64,000 nt of DNA from Bradyrhizobium diazoefficiens. Its GTDB lineage: Bacteria > Pseudomonadota > Alphaproteobacteria > Rhizobiales > Xanthobacteraceae. Positions 7,389 to 15,565 of this stretch are shown here, piece by piece; position 1 is the first letter of the stretch; each line of letters begins with the position of its first letter. The DNA lies in contig NZ_CP067101.1 in the NCBI RefSeq assembly GCF_016616425.1, positions 3,844,001 through 3,908,000 on the forward strand. Direction: 5' to 3'. The translations under genes were made by a program, and so were the position numbers. Below the pieces are notes generated by a model. It searched no databases, was not told the origin of the DNA, and saw only the letters and a list, made by a program, of their open reading frames with translations.

Positions 7389-9230
7389 ATGACGCCGCCC
7401 GCCACCGTCTTGCCCGCCGAAACGCCCCAGGCTTTCCTGGGAGTGGCGCGCTCGCTCACCGACAAGCTCTGGCGCGACCGGCTCGATGCCCGCGGGGCGG
7501 CCAAGGCGCTTGCCATCGTGCAGCGGCGCCAGCTCCCGGAGCTGCTGGCGCGGGTGCTGGCGGGGCGCGGCGTCGATATCGACGCGGTCGAGGACTTCCT
7601 CGATCCGACCATCCGCAAGCTTCTGCCGGACCCGTTCACCGTGACGGAGATGGAAGCGGCCGCCAAGAGGATCGCGGATGCCGCAGTGAGGGGCGAGACG
7701 GTTGCGATCTTCGGCGATTACGACGTCGACGGCGCAACCTCGGCGGCGCTGCTCGCCTGGCACCTGCGCCATTGCGGGCTCGATCCGCTGATCCACATTC
7801 CCGACCGCATTTTCGAGGGCTACGGCCCGAATACCGAGGCGGTGCGGGCGCTGGCGGCGAAGGGCGCCATGCTGCTTGTCACCGTCGATTGCGGCACCAC
7901 CAGCATCGAGCCACTCGCGGAAGCGAAACGGCTCGGCATGTCCGTGGTCGTGATCGATCATCACCAGGCCGGCACGGAGCTGCCGGAGGTCGACGCGCTG
8001 GTCAATCCGAACCGGCTCGACGATCTCTCCGGTCTCGGCCATCTCGCTGCTGTCGGCCTGGTGCTGGTCACGCTGGTCGCCGTCAATCGCGAGCTGCGCC
8101 AGCGCGGCTTCTGGAATGCGGAGATGCCCGAGCCGGACCTGCTCGGCATGCTGCATCACGTTGCGCTCGGCACCGTTGCGGACGTGGCGCCGTTGATTGG
8201 CCTCAACCGCGCCTTCGTCGCCAAGGGGCTGATCGCGATGCGGCGGCGCGACCATGTCGGCCATACCGCGCTGATGGATATCGCGCGGCTCAGCGGCCCG
8301 CCCGAGGCCTGGCATCTCGGCTTCATGCTGGGGCCGCGCATCAATGCCGGCGGTCGCATCGGCCGCGCCGATCTCGGCGTGCGGCTGCTGCTCGAAGGCG
8401 ACAGTGTCGAGGCCGCGCGGATCGCCGCCGAGCTCGACCGCCTCAACAGCGAGCGCCGCGTCATCGAGCAGGCCGCGGAAGCGCAGGCCGAGGCCGAAGC
8501 GCTGGCCTCGATCGGGCTGGAGGACAAGCTCGGCGTCATCGTGACGGCGTCCGAAGGCTGGCACCCCGGCGTCGTCGGCCTCGTTGCCTCCCGGCTGAAG
8601 GAAAAGTTTTCGCGACCCGCCTTCGCCATAGCCCTGGAGCCCGGCGGCATCGGCACCGGCTCGGGCCGCTCGATCGCCGGCGTAGACCTCGGCAAGGCGG
8701 TGCGACAGGCGGTCGCCGACGGCATCTTGCTGAAAGGTGGCGGGCACGCGATGGCCGCGGGTGTGACATTGCGCAAAGAGAAGCTCGCCGAATTCCGCGC
8801 CTATCTCGAGAACGCATTGGCGCAGGACGTCGCCGAGGCACGTCACGTCAACGAGCTCTATGTCGACGGCGCGGTCTCCGCGCGAGCGGTGACGACTGAG
8901 CTTGCGGCCACGCTGAACCGTGCCGGTCCCTTCGGCAGCGGCAATCCGGAGCCCGTGCTGGCGCTGCCGGCGCATCAGCTCGTGTTTGCCGACGAGGTCG
9001 GCCAGGCGCATTTGAGGCTGCGCTTCAAGTCAGGCGACGGCGCGATCGTCAACGGCATCGCGTTCCGCACGGTCGGCCAGAAGCTCGGCAATGCGCTGCT
9101 TGCCAATCGCGGCCAGCAACTGCATGTCGCGGGCTCGCTCTCGGTCGATCGCTACCAGGGCGTCGAGCGGGTGCAATTCCGCGTCATCGATGTCGCGCTA
9201 CCGGACCAGGGGCCATCCGTGATTAGATAG
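7389..9230 (+). CDS. recJ: Single-stranded-DNA-specific exonuclease RecJ
   Basis: A 5'-3' single-strand exonuclease of recombination and mismatch repair, 613 residues. DHH-family motifs are visible in order: FGDYDVDGATSAALL (about residue 115), VTVDCGTTS, VVIDHHQAG (the DHH motif, about residue 196), and the DHHA1 region with GGGHAMAAGVTL (about residue 452). The C-terminal OB-like domain ends RVQFRVIDVAL. The Asp and His residues expected to bind manganese are present. The TAG stop touches the palindromic element at 9230-9278. Confidence 0.96.
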   Translation: MTPPATVLPAETPQAFLGVARSLTDKLWRDRLDARGAAKALAIVQRRQLPELLARVLAGRGVDIDAVEDFLDPTIRKLLPDPFTVTEMEAAAKRIADAAVRGETVAIFGDYDVDGATSAALLAWHLRHCGLDPLIHIPDRIFEGYGPNTEAVRALAAKGAMLLVTVDCGTTSIEPLAEAKRLGMSVVVIDHHQAGTELPEVDALVNPNRLDDLSGLGHLAAVGLVLVTLVAVNRELRQRGFWNAEMPEPDLLGMLHHVALGTVADVAPLIGLNRAFVAKGLIAMRRRDHVGHTALMDIARLSGPPEAWHLGFMLGPRINAGGRIGRADLGVRLLLEGDSVEAARIAAELDRLNSERRVIEQAAEAQAEAEALASIGLEDKLGVIVTASEGWHPGVVGLVASRLKEKFSRPAFAIALEPGGIGTGSGRSIAGVDLGKAVRQAVADGILLKGGGHAMAAGVTLRKEKLAEFRAYLENALAQDVAEARHVNELYVDGAVSARAVTTELAATLNRAGPFGSGNPEPVLALPAHQLVFADEVGQAHLRLRFKSGDGAIVNGIAFRTVGQKLGNALLANRGQQLHVAGSLSVDRYQGVERVQFRVIDVALPDQGPSVIR

Positions 9231-9278
9231 CGCATGATCCGGAAAAGTGCGAAGCGGTTTTCCGACGAGATCATGCGC
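9230..9278. repeat. 49-bp palindromic repeat element at the recJ stop
   Basis: Perfect 10-bp ends (GCGCATGATC at 9230-9239 and its complement at 9269-9278) flank an inner imperfect palindrome CGGAAAA..TTTTCCG. This matches the short palindromic element I recognise as very abundant between genes in Bradyrhizobium and relatives. Its first base is the last base of the recJ stop codon. Confidence 0.85.
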
Positions 9279-9319
9279 AAGACATAGATTGCCTCAAACA
9301 ACAAAAAAAGGGAGTGAAC

Positions 9320-10129
9320 ATGGCAGGGCAGGTTGAGGGCAAGGTCGCGCTGGTGACCGGCGGCGCCTCCGGCATTGGCGAGGCCATTGTCGAGCTGTTC
9401 GCGCGTGAGGGGGCTACCGTCATTGCCACCGACATCGACGAGCTGCGCGGCCCGGAGCTCGTCAAGCGTGTGACAAGCGCCGGCGGCAAGGCGATCTTTC
9501 TCGAGCAGGACGTTACCCGCGAGGAGCGCTGGGTGGAAATTGCCGCCGAGATCGCCAGGCGCTACGGCCGGCTCGATATTCTCGTCTCCAATGCAGGAAT
9601 CGGCATTGCCGTGCCCTCGATCGTCGACATGACGCTGTCCGACTGGCGCAAGCAGAATGCGATCAATCTCGACGGTGTGTTTCTCTCGGTCAAGCATTGC
9701 CTGCCGCTGATGCGCAAGCATGGCGGCGGCTCGATCGTGATGATGTCGTCGCTCGCGGGCCTGCGCGGCGCTCCGGGGCTGTCGGCCTATTCGGCAACCA
9801 AGGGCGGCGTGCGGCTGTTCGCCAAATCGATCGCCATGGAATGCGCGGCCGCCGGCGACGGCATCCGCGTCAACTCGGTTCATCCCGGCATCATCGAAAC
9901 GCCGATCTGGGGCAAGATCCCGACGGGAGCGACTGGCGCCGGCCAGAATGCCCCGATCGATCCGGAGGAGCGGGCAAAGGTCGTCACCCCGCTCGGCCGC
10001 GCCGGCCAGGCGGCGGAGGTTGCGAGTGGCGTACTGTATCTGGCCTCCGATGCCTCGCGCTACGTCACCGGCAGCGAGCTCGTGATCGACGGCGGCATGA
10101 ATGCAGGCGGCGTGCCGCGGCGGGCCTGA
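9320..10129 (+). CDS. Short-chain dehydrogenase/reductase (SDR)
   Basis: A 269-residue classical SDR. It has the Rossmann dinucleotide motif VTGGASGIGEA (about residue 13), the Asp after beta-2 (TDID) that favours NAD(H), the NAG strand (SNAGIGI), the catalytic Ser region (MMSSLAG) and the YSATKGG Tyr-x-x-x-Lys. The C-terminal LYLASDASRYVTGSELVIDGGMNAGG is typical. The ATG at 9320 follows an AAGGGAG site by six bases; an in-frame GTG at 9314 lies in that site. The substrate is not evident. It precedes a class II aldolase gene by about 100 bp on the same strand. Confidence 0.92.
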   Translation: MAGQVEGKVALVTGGASGIGEAIVELFAREGATVIATDIDELRGPELVKRVTSAGGKAIFLEQDVTREERWVEIAAEIARRYGRLDILVSNAGIGIAVPSIVDMTLSDWRKQNAINLDGVFLSVKHCLPLMRKHGGGSIVMMSSLAGLRGAPGLSAYSATKGGVRLFAKSIAMECAAAGDGIRVNSVHPGIIETPIWGKIPTGATGAGQNAPIDPEERAKVVTPLGRAGQAAEVASGVLYLASDASRYVTGSELVIDGGMNAGGVPRRA

Positions 10130-10226
10130 GCCGCGCAGGGCAGGCTGCCTCGCGCAGGGGCTGACGTGCAGGCGCAGGCGCTGTACAACGGGAGTAGCTC
10201 CCGCTCGATAGAGGTGTCCTTTCGCC

Positions 10227-11018
10227 ATGGCGCACAGCCTTCACGCTACCTCGTCCGCGCCATCCCGCACAAACCGACCGGACCTTGCGACCGATGCGAT
10301 CCGCACCGCGCGCGAGGATCTGGCCGCCTGCTTCCGGATGGCGGCGCGCAACGGTTTTGAAGAGGGCATCTGCAATCACTTCTCGGCCGTGGTGCCCGGT
10401 CATGACGATCTGTTCCTGGTCAATCCCTACGGCTATGCCTTCCGCGAGCTGACCGCATCGAAGCTCCTGATCTGCGATTTCCACGGCAACGTGCTCGACG
10501 GCGAGGGCGTGCCGGAGGCGACCGCCTTCTACATCCATGCCGAGATGCACAGGCGCCTGCCGCGCGCGAAGGTCGCTTTTCACACCCACATGCCTTATGC
10601 GACCGCGTTGTCGATGACCGAGGGCGAGCCCTTGATCTGGGCCGGCCAGACCGCGCTGAAATTCTATGGCCGCACCGCGGTCGACCGTGACTACAACGGC
10701 CTCGCGCTCGACAAGCAGGAAGGCGCGCGCATCGCTTCAAGCGTCGGCGATGCCGACATCATCTTCATGAAGCATCACGGCGTGATGGTGCTGGCCCCGA
10801 CCATCGCCGAGGCCTGGGACGATCTCTATTACCTCGAACGCGCCGCCGAGGTGCAGGTGCTGGCAATGTCGACAGGGCGAAAAGTGCTGCCGGTCGATGC
10901 CGCGATCGCGGCCGAGACCTACAGGCAGATGCGCGAAGGCGATTCCGAATCCGCGCGGCTGCATCTCGCAGCGATCCGGCGACAGCTCGATGCCGAGGAG
11001 CCGCAGTATCGGCACTGA
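10227..11018 (+). CDS. Class II aldolase/adducin family protein
   Basis: A 263-residue cytoplasmic metal-dependent fold related to fuculose-1-phosphate aldolase. Seen are the N-terminal glycine and phosphate loop region (EEGICNHFSAVVPG), the zinc-ligand motif HTHMPYATALS (about residue 117) and a later His in FMKHHGVMVLAP (about residue 180), followed by the helix AWDDLYYLERAAEVQ. Members of this subgroup often act as decarboxylases or aldolases of unknown substrate. It may be cotranscribed with the SDR upstream. Confidence 0.88.
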   Translation: MAHSLHATSSAPSRTNRPDLATDAIRTAREDLAACFRMAARNGFEEGICNHFSAVVPGHDDLFLVNPYGYAFRELTASKLLICDFHGNVLDGEGVPEATAFYIHAEMHRRLPRAKVAFHTHMPYATALSMTEGEPLIWAGQTALKFYGRTAVDRDYNGLALDKQEGARIASSVGDADIIFMKHHGVMVLAPTIAEAWDDLYYLERAAEVQVLAMSTGRKVLPVDAAIAAETYRQMREGDSESARLHLAAIRRQLDAEEPQYRH

Positions 11019-11024
11019 TGTCGC

Positions 11025-12260
11025 CTACGACCCCTGCCGCAGCTTGGCCAGCACCTTCAGCCCGCCATAGCCGTCCGCCGGCGTAATCCCCGCGCGCTGC
11101 TGGAAATCCTTGATTGCCTTCATGGTGTCGTTGCCGACGCGGCCGTCGGTGCCGCCGGTGTCGAAGCCGGCCTTGGTCAGGCGTGTCTGCATCTCCTGCA
11201 CCTCGGCCAGCGTCAGCGCACGCTCGGAGCCGGGGAAAGGCTGAATGAAGGACGGCGCCCCGAGGCAGCGGTCGCCGAGATGGCAGATCGCCAGCGCATA
11301 GTTCATCGAGGGATTATAACTCTTCACCGAATAGAAATTCGGCCCGAGCAGGAAAGTCGGCCCGCCCGCAACGGGCGTCCACATCTGCGCCGATGCGTTC
11401 GGCTGCGGAAACGGCTGGCCATCTGCGCGGGTGACGCCGGCCGACGCCCAGGCAGCGTAGGTGCGGCTTCCGCCCATATTGCCGGCAGCGCGCACCTCGT
11501 AGCCCCAATGCTCGCCGCGATGCCATTTGCCGCGCTTGACGAGGTATTTCGCGGTCGAGCCCAGGGCGTCATCGGGCTTGCCGAATGGCGACACCTTGCC
11601 GTCGCCGTCATAGTCGATGCCGACATTGAGCCAGACTTCCGGCATCCATTGCGAATGCCCCATCGCGCCGGCCCAGGATCCCCGCATCTGCTCCGGCGTG
11701 CTCCAGCCCTTGTCGACAATGCGCAGCGCGTTGATCAGCTCGGCCTCCCAATAGGCCTTGCGGCGCGGCTCGTTCCAGGCGAGCGCGGCGAGCGAGGGAA
11801 ATACCGGCGTCATGTGGTTCTGCTGCACAAGCGGATCGCCATAAGCGGACTCGACGCCCCACAGCGCCAGCAACGTACCGCGCTCCACGCCGAAATCGCG
11901 CTCGATGCGAGCGAACAATGCCTCGTTGTTCTTCAGCGCGATCTTGCCGTTGATGATGCGCCAGTCGGAGACGCGGCGGTTGATGTATTGCCAGACCTGC
12001 TCGTGGAATTCGGGCTGGTTTCGCATCTGCTTGAACACGCTCATGTCGGGCTCCACCCGTCCCATCGCGCGCTGCCATGTCGCGGCCGAAATGCCTTTGG
12101 CGATCGCCCGTGCGCGAAAAGCCTCGCGCCATTCGTCAAAACCTGGAGGTGCGGCGAGGGCGTTCGCGCCTGACGTGAGCAGCGCGGCTGCGCCCAGCGT
12201 GGATTTGAGAAGGGCGCGGCGAGTTTGACGGGGCAAGGAATCAGCGTGTTTCATCGGCAT
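11025..12260 (-). CDS. Lytic murein transglycosylase (MltB family) with peptidoglycan-binding domain
   Basis: A 411-residue exported enzyme that cleaves the MurNAc-GlcNAc bond to form 1,6-anhydro ends. The N-terminus carries a twin-arginine-like signal (QTRRALLKS, then a hydrophobic stretch to ALA about residue 37). The SLT_2 domain shows LWGVESAYGD with the catalytic Glu (about residue 132) and GAMGHSQWMPEVWLNVGIDYDGDG. A C-terminal PG_binding_1 repeat (about residues 345-405) contains LTKAGFDTGGTDGRVGNDTMKAIKDFQ. It is convergent with the aldolase gene, with six bases between the stops. Confidence 0.93.
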   Translation of the reverse strand: MPMKHADSLPRQTRRALLKSTLGAAALLTSGANALAAPPGFDEWREAFRARAIAKGISAATWQRAMGRVEPDMSVFKQMRNQPEFHEQVWQYINRRVSDWRIINGKIALKNNEALFARIERDFGVERGTLLALWGVESAYGDPLVQQNHMTPVFPSLAALAWNEPRRKAYWEAELINALRIVDKGWSTPEQMRGSWAGAMGHSQWMPEVWLNVGIDYDGDGKVSPFGKPDDALGSTAKYLVKRGKWHRGEHWGYEVRAAGNMGGSRTYAAWASAGVTRADGQPFPQPNASAQMWTPVAGGPTFLLGPNFYSVKSYNPSMNYALAICHLGDRCLGAPSFIQPFPGSERALTLAEVQEMQTRLTKAGFDTGGTDGRVGNDTMKAIKDFQQRAGITPADGYGGLKVLAKLRQGS

Positions 12261-12401
12261 AGTCTAGCCGGAAACATGGCGCGTGTGAGTCGGTTCCTGG
12301 AACAACCGCCCACCGGATTCCGTGCTGATCCGATGGCCCGTTCCGCCGGAACAATCTTGCGCAGTCCCGCATTCCCCTCGGCACGAGATGAGGAAAAGAG
12401 C

Positions 12402-12467
12402 ATGAGGAAATATCTGTTTGCCGCCGCCATGGTCACCGCCATCGCGGTTCCTGCAGAAAGACCGTGA
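12402..12467 (+). pseudogene. Remnant of a small secreted protein (signal peptide only)
   Basis: An ATG opens a clean signal peptide (MRKYLFAAAMVTAIAVPA) but the frame stops after 21 codons at TGA (12465-12467). In the next frame the following bases read KTVIHHDND then stop, which resembles the tail of small secreted Bradyrhizobium proteins. I infer an internal deletion that joined the leader to the tail out of frame. The rest of 12261-12556 shows no other gene. Confidence 0.4.
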
Positions 12468-12556
12468 TTCATCACGACAACGACTGACGGAGCGGGGCTC
12501 CGGCCGCGCGCCGGCGGCCGCGCTCAGCACGTTCGTCACATCGAATTCGGGGTGGA

Positions 12557-12808
12557 ATGAAGATACGCGCGCATGCGGAAAGCCATGTCGTCGAGCTCGA
12601 CGATGGATCGCAATGGCAGATCTTTCCGGGCGATCTCGCGACCACGCTGAGCTGGAAGCCCGAAACCGATCTGCATCTTGAGCGGAGCGGTGAAGGGGTA
12701 AGTTCGCACGTGCTTGTGAATGCCGCCGATCAAAGCCGCGTGCGGGTGATCGCGGTGGACGAGAGCTGGCCCGACGGCGAGGTCAAAAAAGCGTTGAAGG
12801 ATGGGTAG
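12557..12808 (+). CDS. Hypothetical protein, 83 residues
   Basis: A small acidic, beta-rich soluble protein with no signal peptide or membrane segment. It contains HVVELDDGSQWQIFPGD and RVRVIAVDESWPDGEVKKAL. Codon use matches the neighbours. The DGSQWQI pattern resembles short surface-strand domains of unknown function. No family is recognised. Confidence 0.6.
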   Translation: MKIRAHAESHVVELDDGSQWQIFPGDLATTLSWKPETDLHLERSGEGVSSHVLVNAADQSRVRVIAVDESWPDGEVKKALKDG

Positions 12809-12866
12809 GGCCGGCTGCTGCGATGGCGGAGACGGCGTTCAAGGACCGCTGCGAAGGCCGGTCGGG

Positions 12867-13397
12867 CTAATCCTCCTGTAGATCAGCCGCGAGTCCGGCG
12901 AGCCAACGCCGGATCGCAGTTTCCGCCTTGCTGTCCAGATTTCGTGCGAGGCGACTCTCGAGTGCCATCACCCGTTCCCTGCAAGCCTTCAAGAGCCTCG
13001 CGCCGCGCGGCGTCAGTGTCCATTGCTGGATGCGGCCGTGGACGGGGTGCGGCGTCTTCAGAATCGCGCCGTCACGTTCGAGATTGCGGATGATGACGCC
13101 GACGGTCTGGGGCGTCAGGAAGGTGAGGCGGGCGACGTCGGCGCCGGACAGGCCCGGATAGGCGTTCAGCATTGTCAGCACGGCGAATTGCGGCGAGGTC
13201 ACGCCGAGATCGGCGAGCGTCCGCTCGGTCGTGAGGCGCACTGCGGCGTGAGCCTGACGCAGCAGATAGCCGAGATAGCCTTGCTCGCCGCGCTTGCCTT
13301 CGCCCGGCGCGGGGACGCGCACCGCGGTGCCGGCGGCAGTCGCGGACATTGCCCGCGCAGTTTGCGATTTCGTGACGTCGACGGACTTGCGCGACAT
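12867..13397 (-). CDS. MarR family transcriptional regulator
   Basis: A winged-helix repressor of about 176 residues, divergent from an AhpD-like gene. Family features are the recognition region LTMLNAYPGLSGADVARLTFLTPQTVGVIIRNLERDGAI and the wing HPVHGRIQQWTLTPRGARLL. The first 35 residues form a low-complexity tail (KSQTARAMSATAAGT) longer than usual. I chose the ATG at 13397. It sits at the edge of a perfect inverted repeat (13397-13412), so autorepression together with control of the divergent genes is likely. The ligand is unknown. Confidence 0.9.
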   Translation of the reverse strand: MSRKSVDVTKSQTARAMSATAAGTAVRVPAPGEGKRGEQGYLGYLLRQAHAAVRLTTERTLADLGVTSPQFAVLTMLNAYPGLSGADVARLTFLTPQTVGVIIRNLERDGAILKTPHPVHGRIQQWTLTPRGARLLKACRERVMALESRLARNLDSKAETAIRRWLAGLAADLQED

Positions 13398-13432
13398 ATA
13401 AGGGCTCTTATAACATGTAAGCACCCTTATAA
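13397..13432. promoter_or_regulatory. Candidate MarR operator in the divergent promoter region
   Basis: TATAAG (13397-13402) and CTTATA (13407-13412) form a perfect inverted repeat with a 4-bp spacer. An imperfect 15-bp palindrome CTTATAACATGTAAG follows at 13407-13421. CTTATAA recurs at 13426-13432, 19 bp downstream of its first copy, about two helix turns. The set overlaps the marR start and lies 19 bp from the start of the divergent gene. Binding by the adjacent MarR protein is inference. Confidence 0.55.
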
Positions 13433-13450
13433 TAGACGAGGTGAACGGCA

Positions 13451-13930
13451 ATGTCACACGCCCGCAGCGAATACGAGGATTTCAAGCGGATCGCGCCCGA
13501 AGCGTATGATCTGGTGCTTGCGCTGGGCCAGGTTGCGGCCAAGGCCGGCCTCGACAAGCAGCTTCTCGAGCTCGTCAAGCTGCGCGCCTCGCAGATCAAC
13601 GGCTGTGCCTTCTGCGTGCAGCATCACATTCTCTTGTCCGAACGGATCGGCGTGCCGGTGGACAAGCTCAACCTTGTCGCGGTCTGGCGCGAGGCGCCGA
13701 TCTTTTCGCCGCGCGAGCGTGCCGCGCTGGCCTGGGCCGAGGCGCTTACTCTCCTGCCCGACGGCGTCAGCGAGGAGGTCTACGCCGAAGCTGCCCGTGA
13801 GTTCTCGGAGACCGAGCTGATGTACCTGACTTCGGCGGTTGCCTCGATCAACGTCTGGAACCGTTTCGGTGCTGCATTTCGCTGGACGCCGGCGGCGCGG
13901 CCGGTGGCCGCGAGTGCCGCGGCATCCTGA
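13451..13930 (+). CDS. Carboxymuconolactone decarboxylase / AhpD-like protein
   Basis: A 159-residue all-helical protein with the AhpD redox motif INGCAFCVQHH (Cys-x-x-Cys plus His, about residues 55-65). The motif makes peroxide or thiol-disulfide chemistry more likely than ring-lactone decarboxylation. Also typical are ALAWAEALTLLP and the C-terminal LTSAVASINVWNRFG. It is divergent from marR and 21 bp upstream of a cupin gene, probably as one repressor-controlled unit. Confidence 0.9.
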   Translation: MSHARSEYEDFKRIAPEAYDLVLALGQVAAKAGLDKQLLELVKLRASQINGCAFCVQHHILLSERIGVPVDKLNLVAVWREAPIFSPRERAALAWAEALTLLPDGVSEEVYAEAAREFSETELMYLTSAVASINVWNRFGAAFRWTPAARPVAASAAAS

Positions 13931-13951
13931 TCGGCACGAGGGGAGGTCACG

Positions 13952-14455
13952 ATGACAGCAATGAGTTGTTCTGCCGTGCAGCGTCCGGCGCCGTCGCGTT
14001 CCACGGCGGTCGCCATCGTCGCAGGGCTCGCCTGCGCGCTGGCGATCGGCAAAGCGATCCCGGTGACGATCGACAGCGTCTCAGGTGTGCTTGCCCCGCT
14101 CTGCGCCACCGCTGCGGATGGCTCCTCGCTCGACAAGGTCGAGCCGATCGGCTCTTACGCGCTGCCCAACGTCCCGGGAAAGCGCGTCACCATCGTGCGT
14201 GTGTCCTACGGTCCCGGCGGGTTTTCGCGGCCGCATCGCCATGCAGGCTCGGTGACGGCTTACATCACAAAGGGCGAGATCCGCTCCCAGCTCGGCGGTG
14301 GCCCGGTCGAGACGTTCGGCGTCGGCCAGTCCTTCTTCGAGCCGCCGGGCTCGACGCATCTGGTCTCGGCCAACGCCAGCATGACCGAGCCGGCGGAATT
14401 GATCGCAGTGTTCGTGGCGGACGAGGGCGCGCAGCTCACGACGTTCTTGGAGTAG
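13952..14455 (+). CDS. Exported or membrane-anchored cupin-domain protein
   Basis: 167 residues with an N-terminal hydrophobic segment (about 19-37) acting as signal or anchor. The beta-barrel cupin shows GPGGFSRPHRHAGSVTAYITKGEI (motif 1, His ligands) and VGQSFFEPPGSTHLVSANAS (motif 2, His). It would bind a metal in the periplasm. The 21-bp spacing after the AhpD-like gene points to cotranscription and a shared stress or detoxification role. Confidence 0.82.
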   Translation: MTAMSCSAVQRPAPSRSTAVAIVAGLACALAIGKAIPVTIDSVSGVLAPLCATAADGSSLDKVEPIGSYALPNVPGKRVTIVRVSYGPGGFSRPHRHAGSVTAYITKGEIRSQLGGGPVETFGVGQSFFEPPGSTHLVSANASMTEPAELIAVFVADEGAQLTTFLE

Positions 14456-14489
14456 CAGGCACGCGTCTTCCGGATGATCGCATCGCGCT

Positions 14490-15482
14490 TCAGGAAGCTC
14501 GATCCCGCGACCGCCTCAGCCGTTTCCATGCTGGTGCGAGACCGTATTCGACTGCCGGAATCGCAAGTGCACCGACAAGCAGTCCAAGCACGCCTGAGAT
14601 GGTTGCCTCGACCGACCATTCGATGATGCCGGCAACGGATGGAAGGGCATGTGCGGCAGCCTCGGTTGCGGCATGGACCGTGCGACCGACAATGGGCGGG
14701 CCGTATTTTTCGATGCCATGCAGGATGATGCCGCCGCCGACCCAGATCATGGCGGCGGTGCCGATGGTGCTCAGCACCGCCAGGAAGGTGGGCATACCGC
14801 GGACGAGCGCGCGTCCCAGCAAGCGAATCGCGCCGCCAATGATTGAGGCGCTGCCATAGCCCGCAAGGGCCACGCCGACATCGTCAGCCTTCACGATCAG
14901 GGCCACCACACCATAGACCCCGACCGTGATACCGAAGCCGACCAGCGCCAGCACCAGCGCCTGCGTCCAGATGCTGCCCGCCGGGAGGGCCGCCAGCGTG
15001 ATCGCCATGATCTCCGCCGACAGGATGAAATCTGTCTTGATGGCGCTCGCGACCTTCTCGTCCTCGAGCGACTGGGCATTCAACGCGACCGACTGGAGTT
15101 GAGCCTCGTGGTGGCGCGCGTGATGCGGCATCACGGCTTCGAGCACCTTCTCGACACCCTCGTAGCAGAGAAAGGCTCCGCCGAGCATAAGCAACGGCGT
15201 GACGGCGGCGGGAAGGAAATAGCCAAGCAACAGGGCAATGGGAAGCAGGATCAGCAATTTGTTACGCAGCGATCCGACCGCAATCTTGCCGACGATCGGC
15301 AGTTCGCGTTTCGAGGCAAAACCGATGACGTAGTTCGGCGTGACGGCCGTGTCATCAATGACCACACCAGCCGCTTTTGTGCCCGCTTTGGCTGCCTGGC
15401 TCGCCACGTCGTCGAGCGAGGCTGCTGCCACCTTTGCAATCGCCGCGATATCGTCGAGAAGACCGATCAGTCCGACGCTCAT
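14490..15482 (-). CDS. DUF808 family inner-membrane protein (YedI-like)
   Basis: About 330 residues with some eight hydrophobic segments. It begins with the family signature SVGLIGLLDDIAAIAKVAAASLDDVASQAAKA and contains GVVIDDTAVTPNYV and KLLILLPIALLLGYF. DUF808 proteins are integral membrane proteins of unknown function. The ATG at 15482 places the conserved start correctly; the frame extends 19 codons upstream without similarity. It is convergent with the cupin gene. Confidence 0.9.
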   Translation of the reverse strand: MSVGLIGLLDDIAAIAKVAAASLDDVASQAAKAGTKAAGVVIDDTAVTPNYVIGFASKRELPIVGKIAVGSLRNKLLILLPIALLLGYFLPAAVTPLLMLGGAFLCYEGVEKVLEAVMPHHARHHEAQLQSVALNAQSLEDEKVASAIKTDFILSAEIMAITLAALPAGSIWTQALVLALVGFGITVGVYGVVALIVKADDVGVALAGYGSASIIGGAIRLLGRALVRGMPTFLAVLSTIGTAAMIWVGGGIILHGIEKYGPPIVGRTVHAATEAAAHALPSVAGIIEWSVEATISGVLGLLVGALAIPAVEYGLAPAWKRLRRSRDRAS

Positions 15483-15565
15483 CAACCCTATTCTTTCTTC
15501 GTTCGAGCCGGCGATATAAGCAACAACACGCTGTTGCACCGCCCGGCATTGGAACGAGCAAGTGA

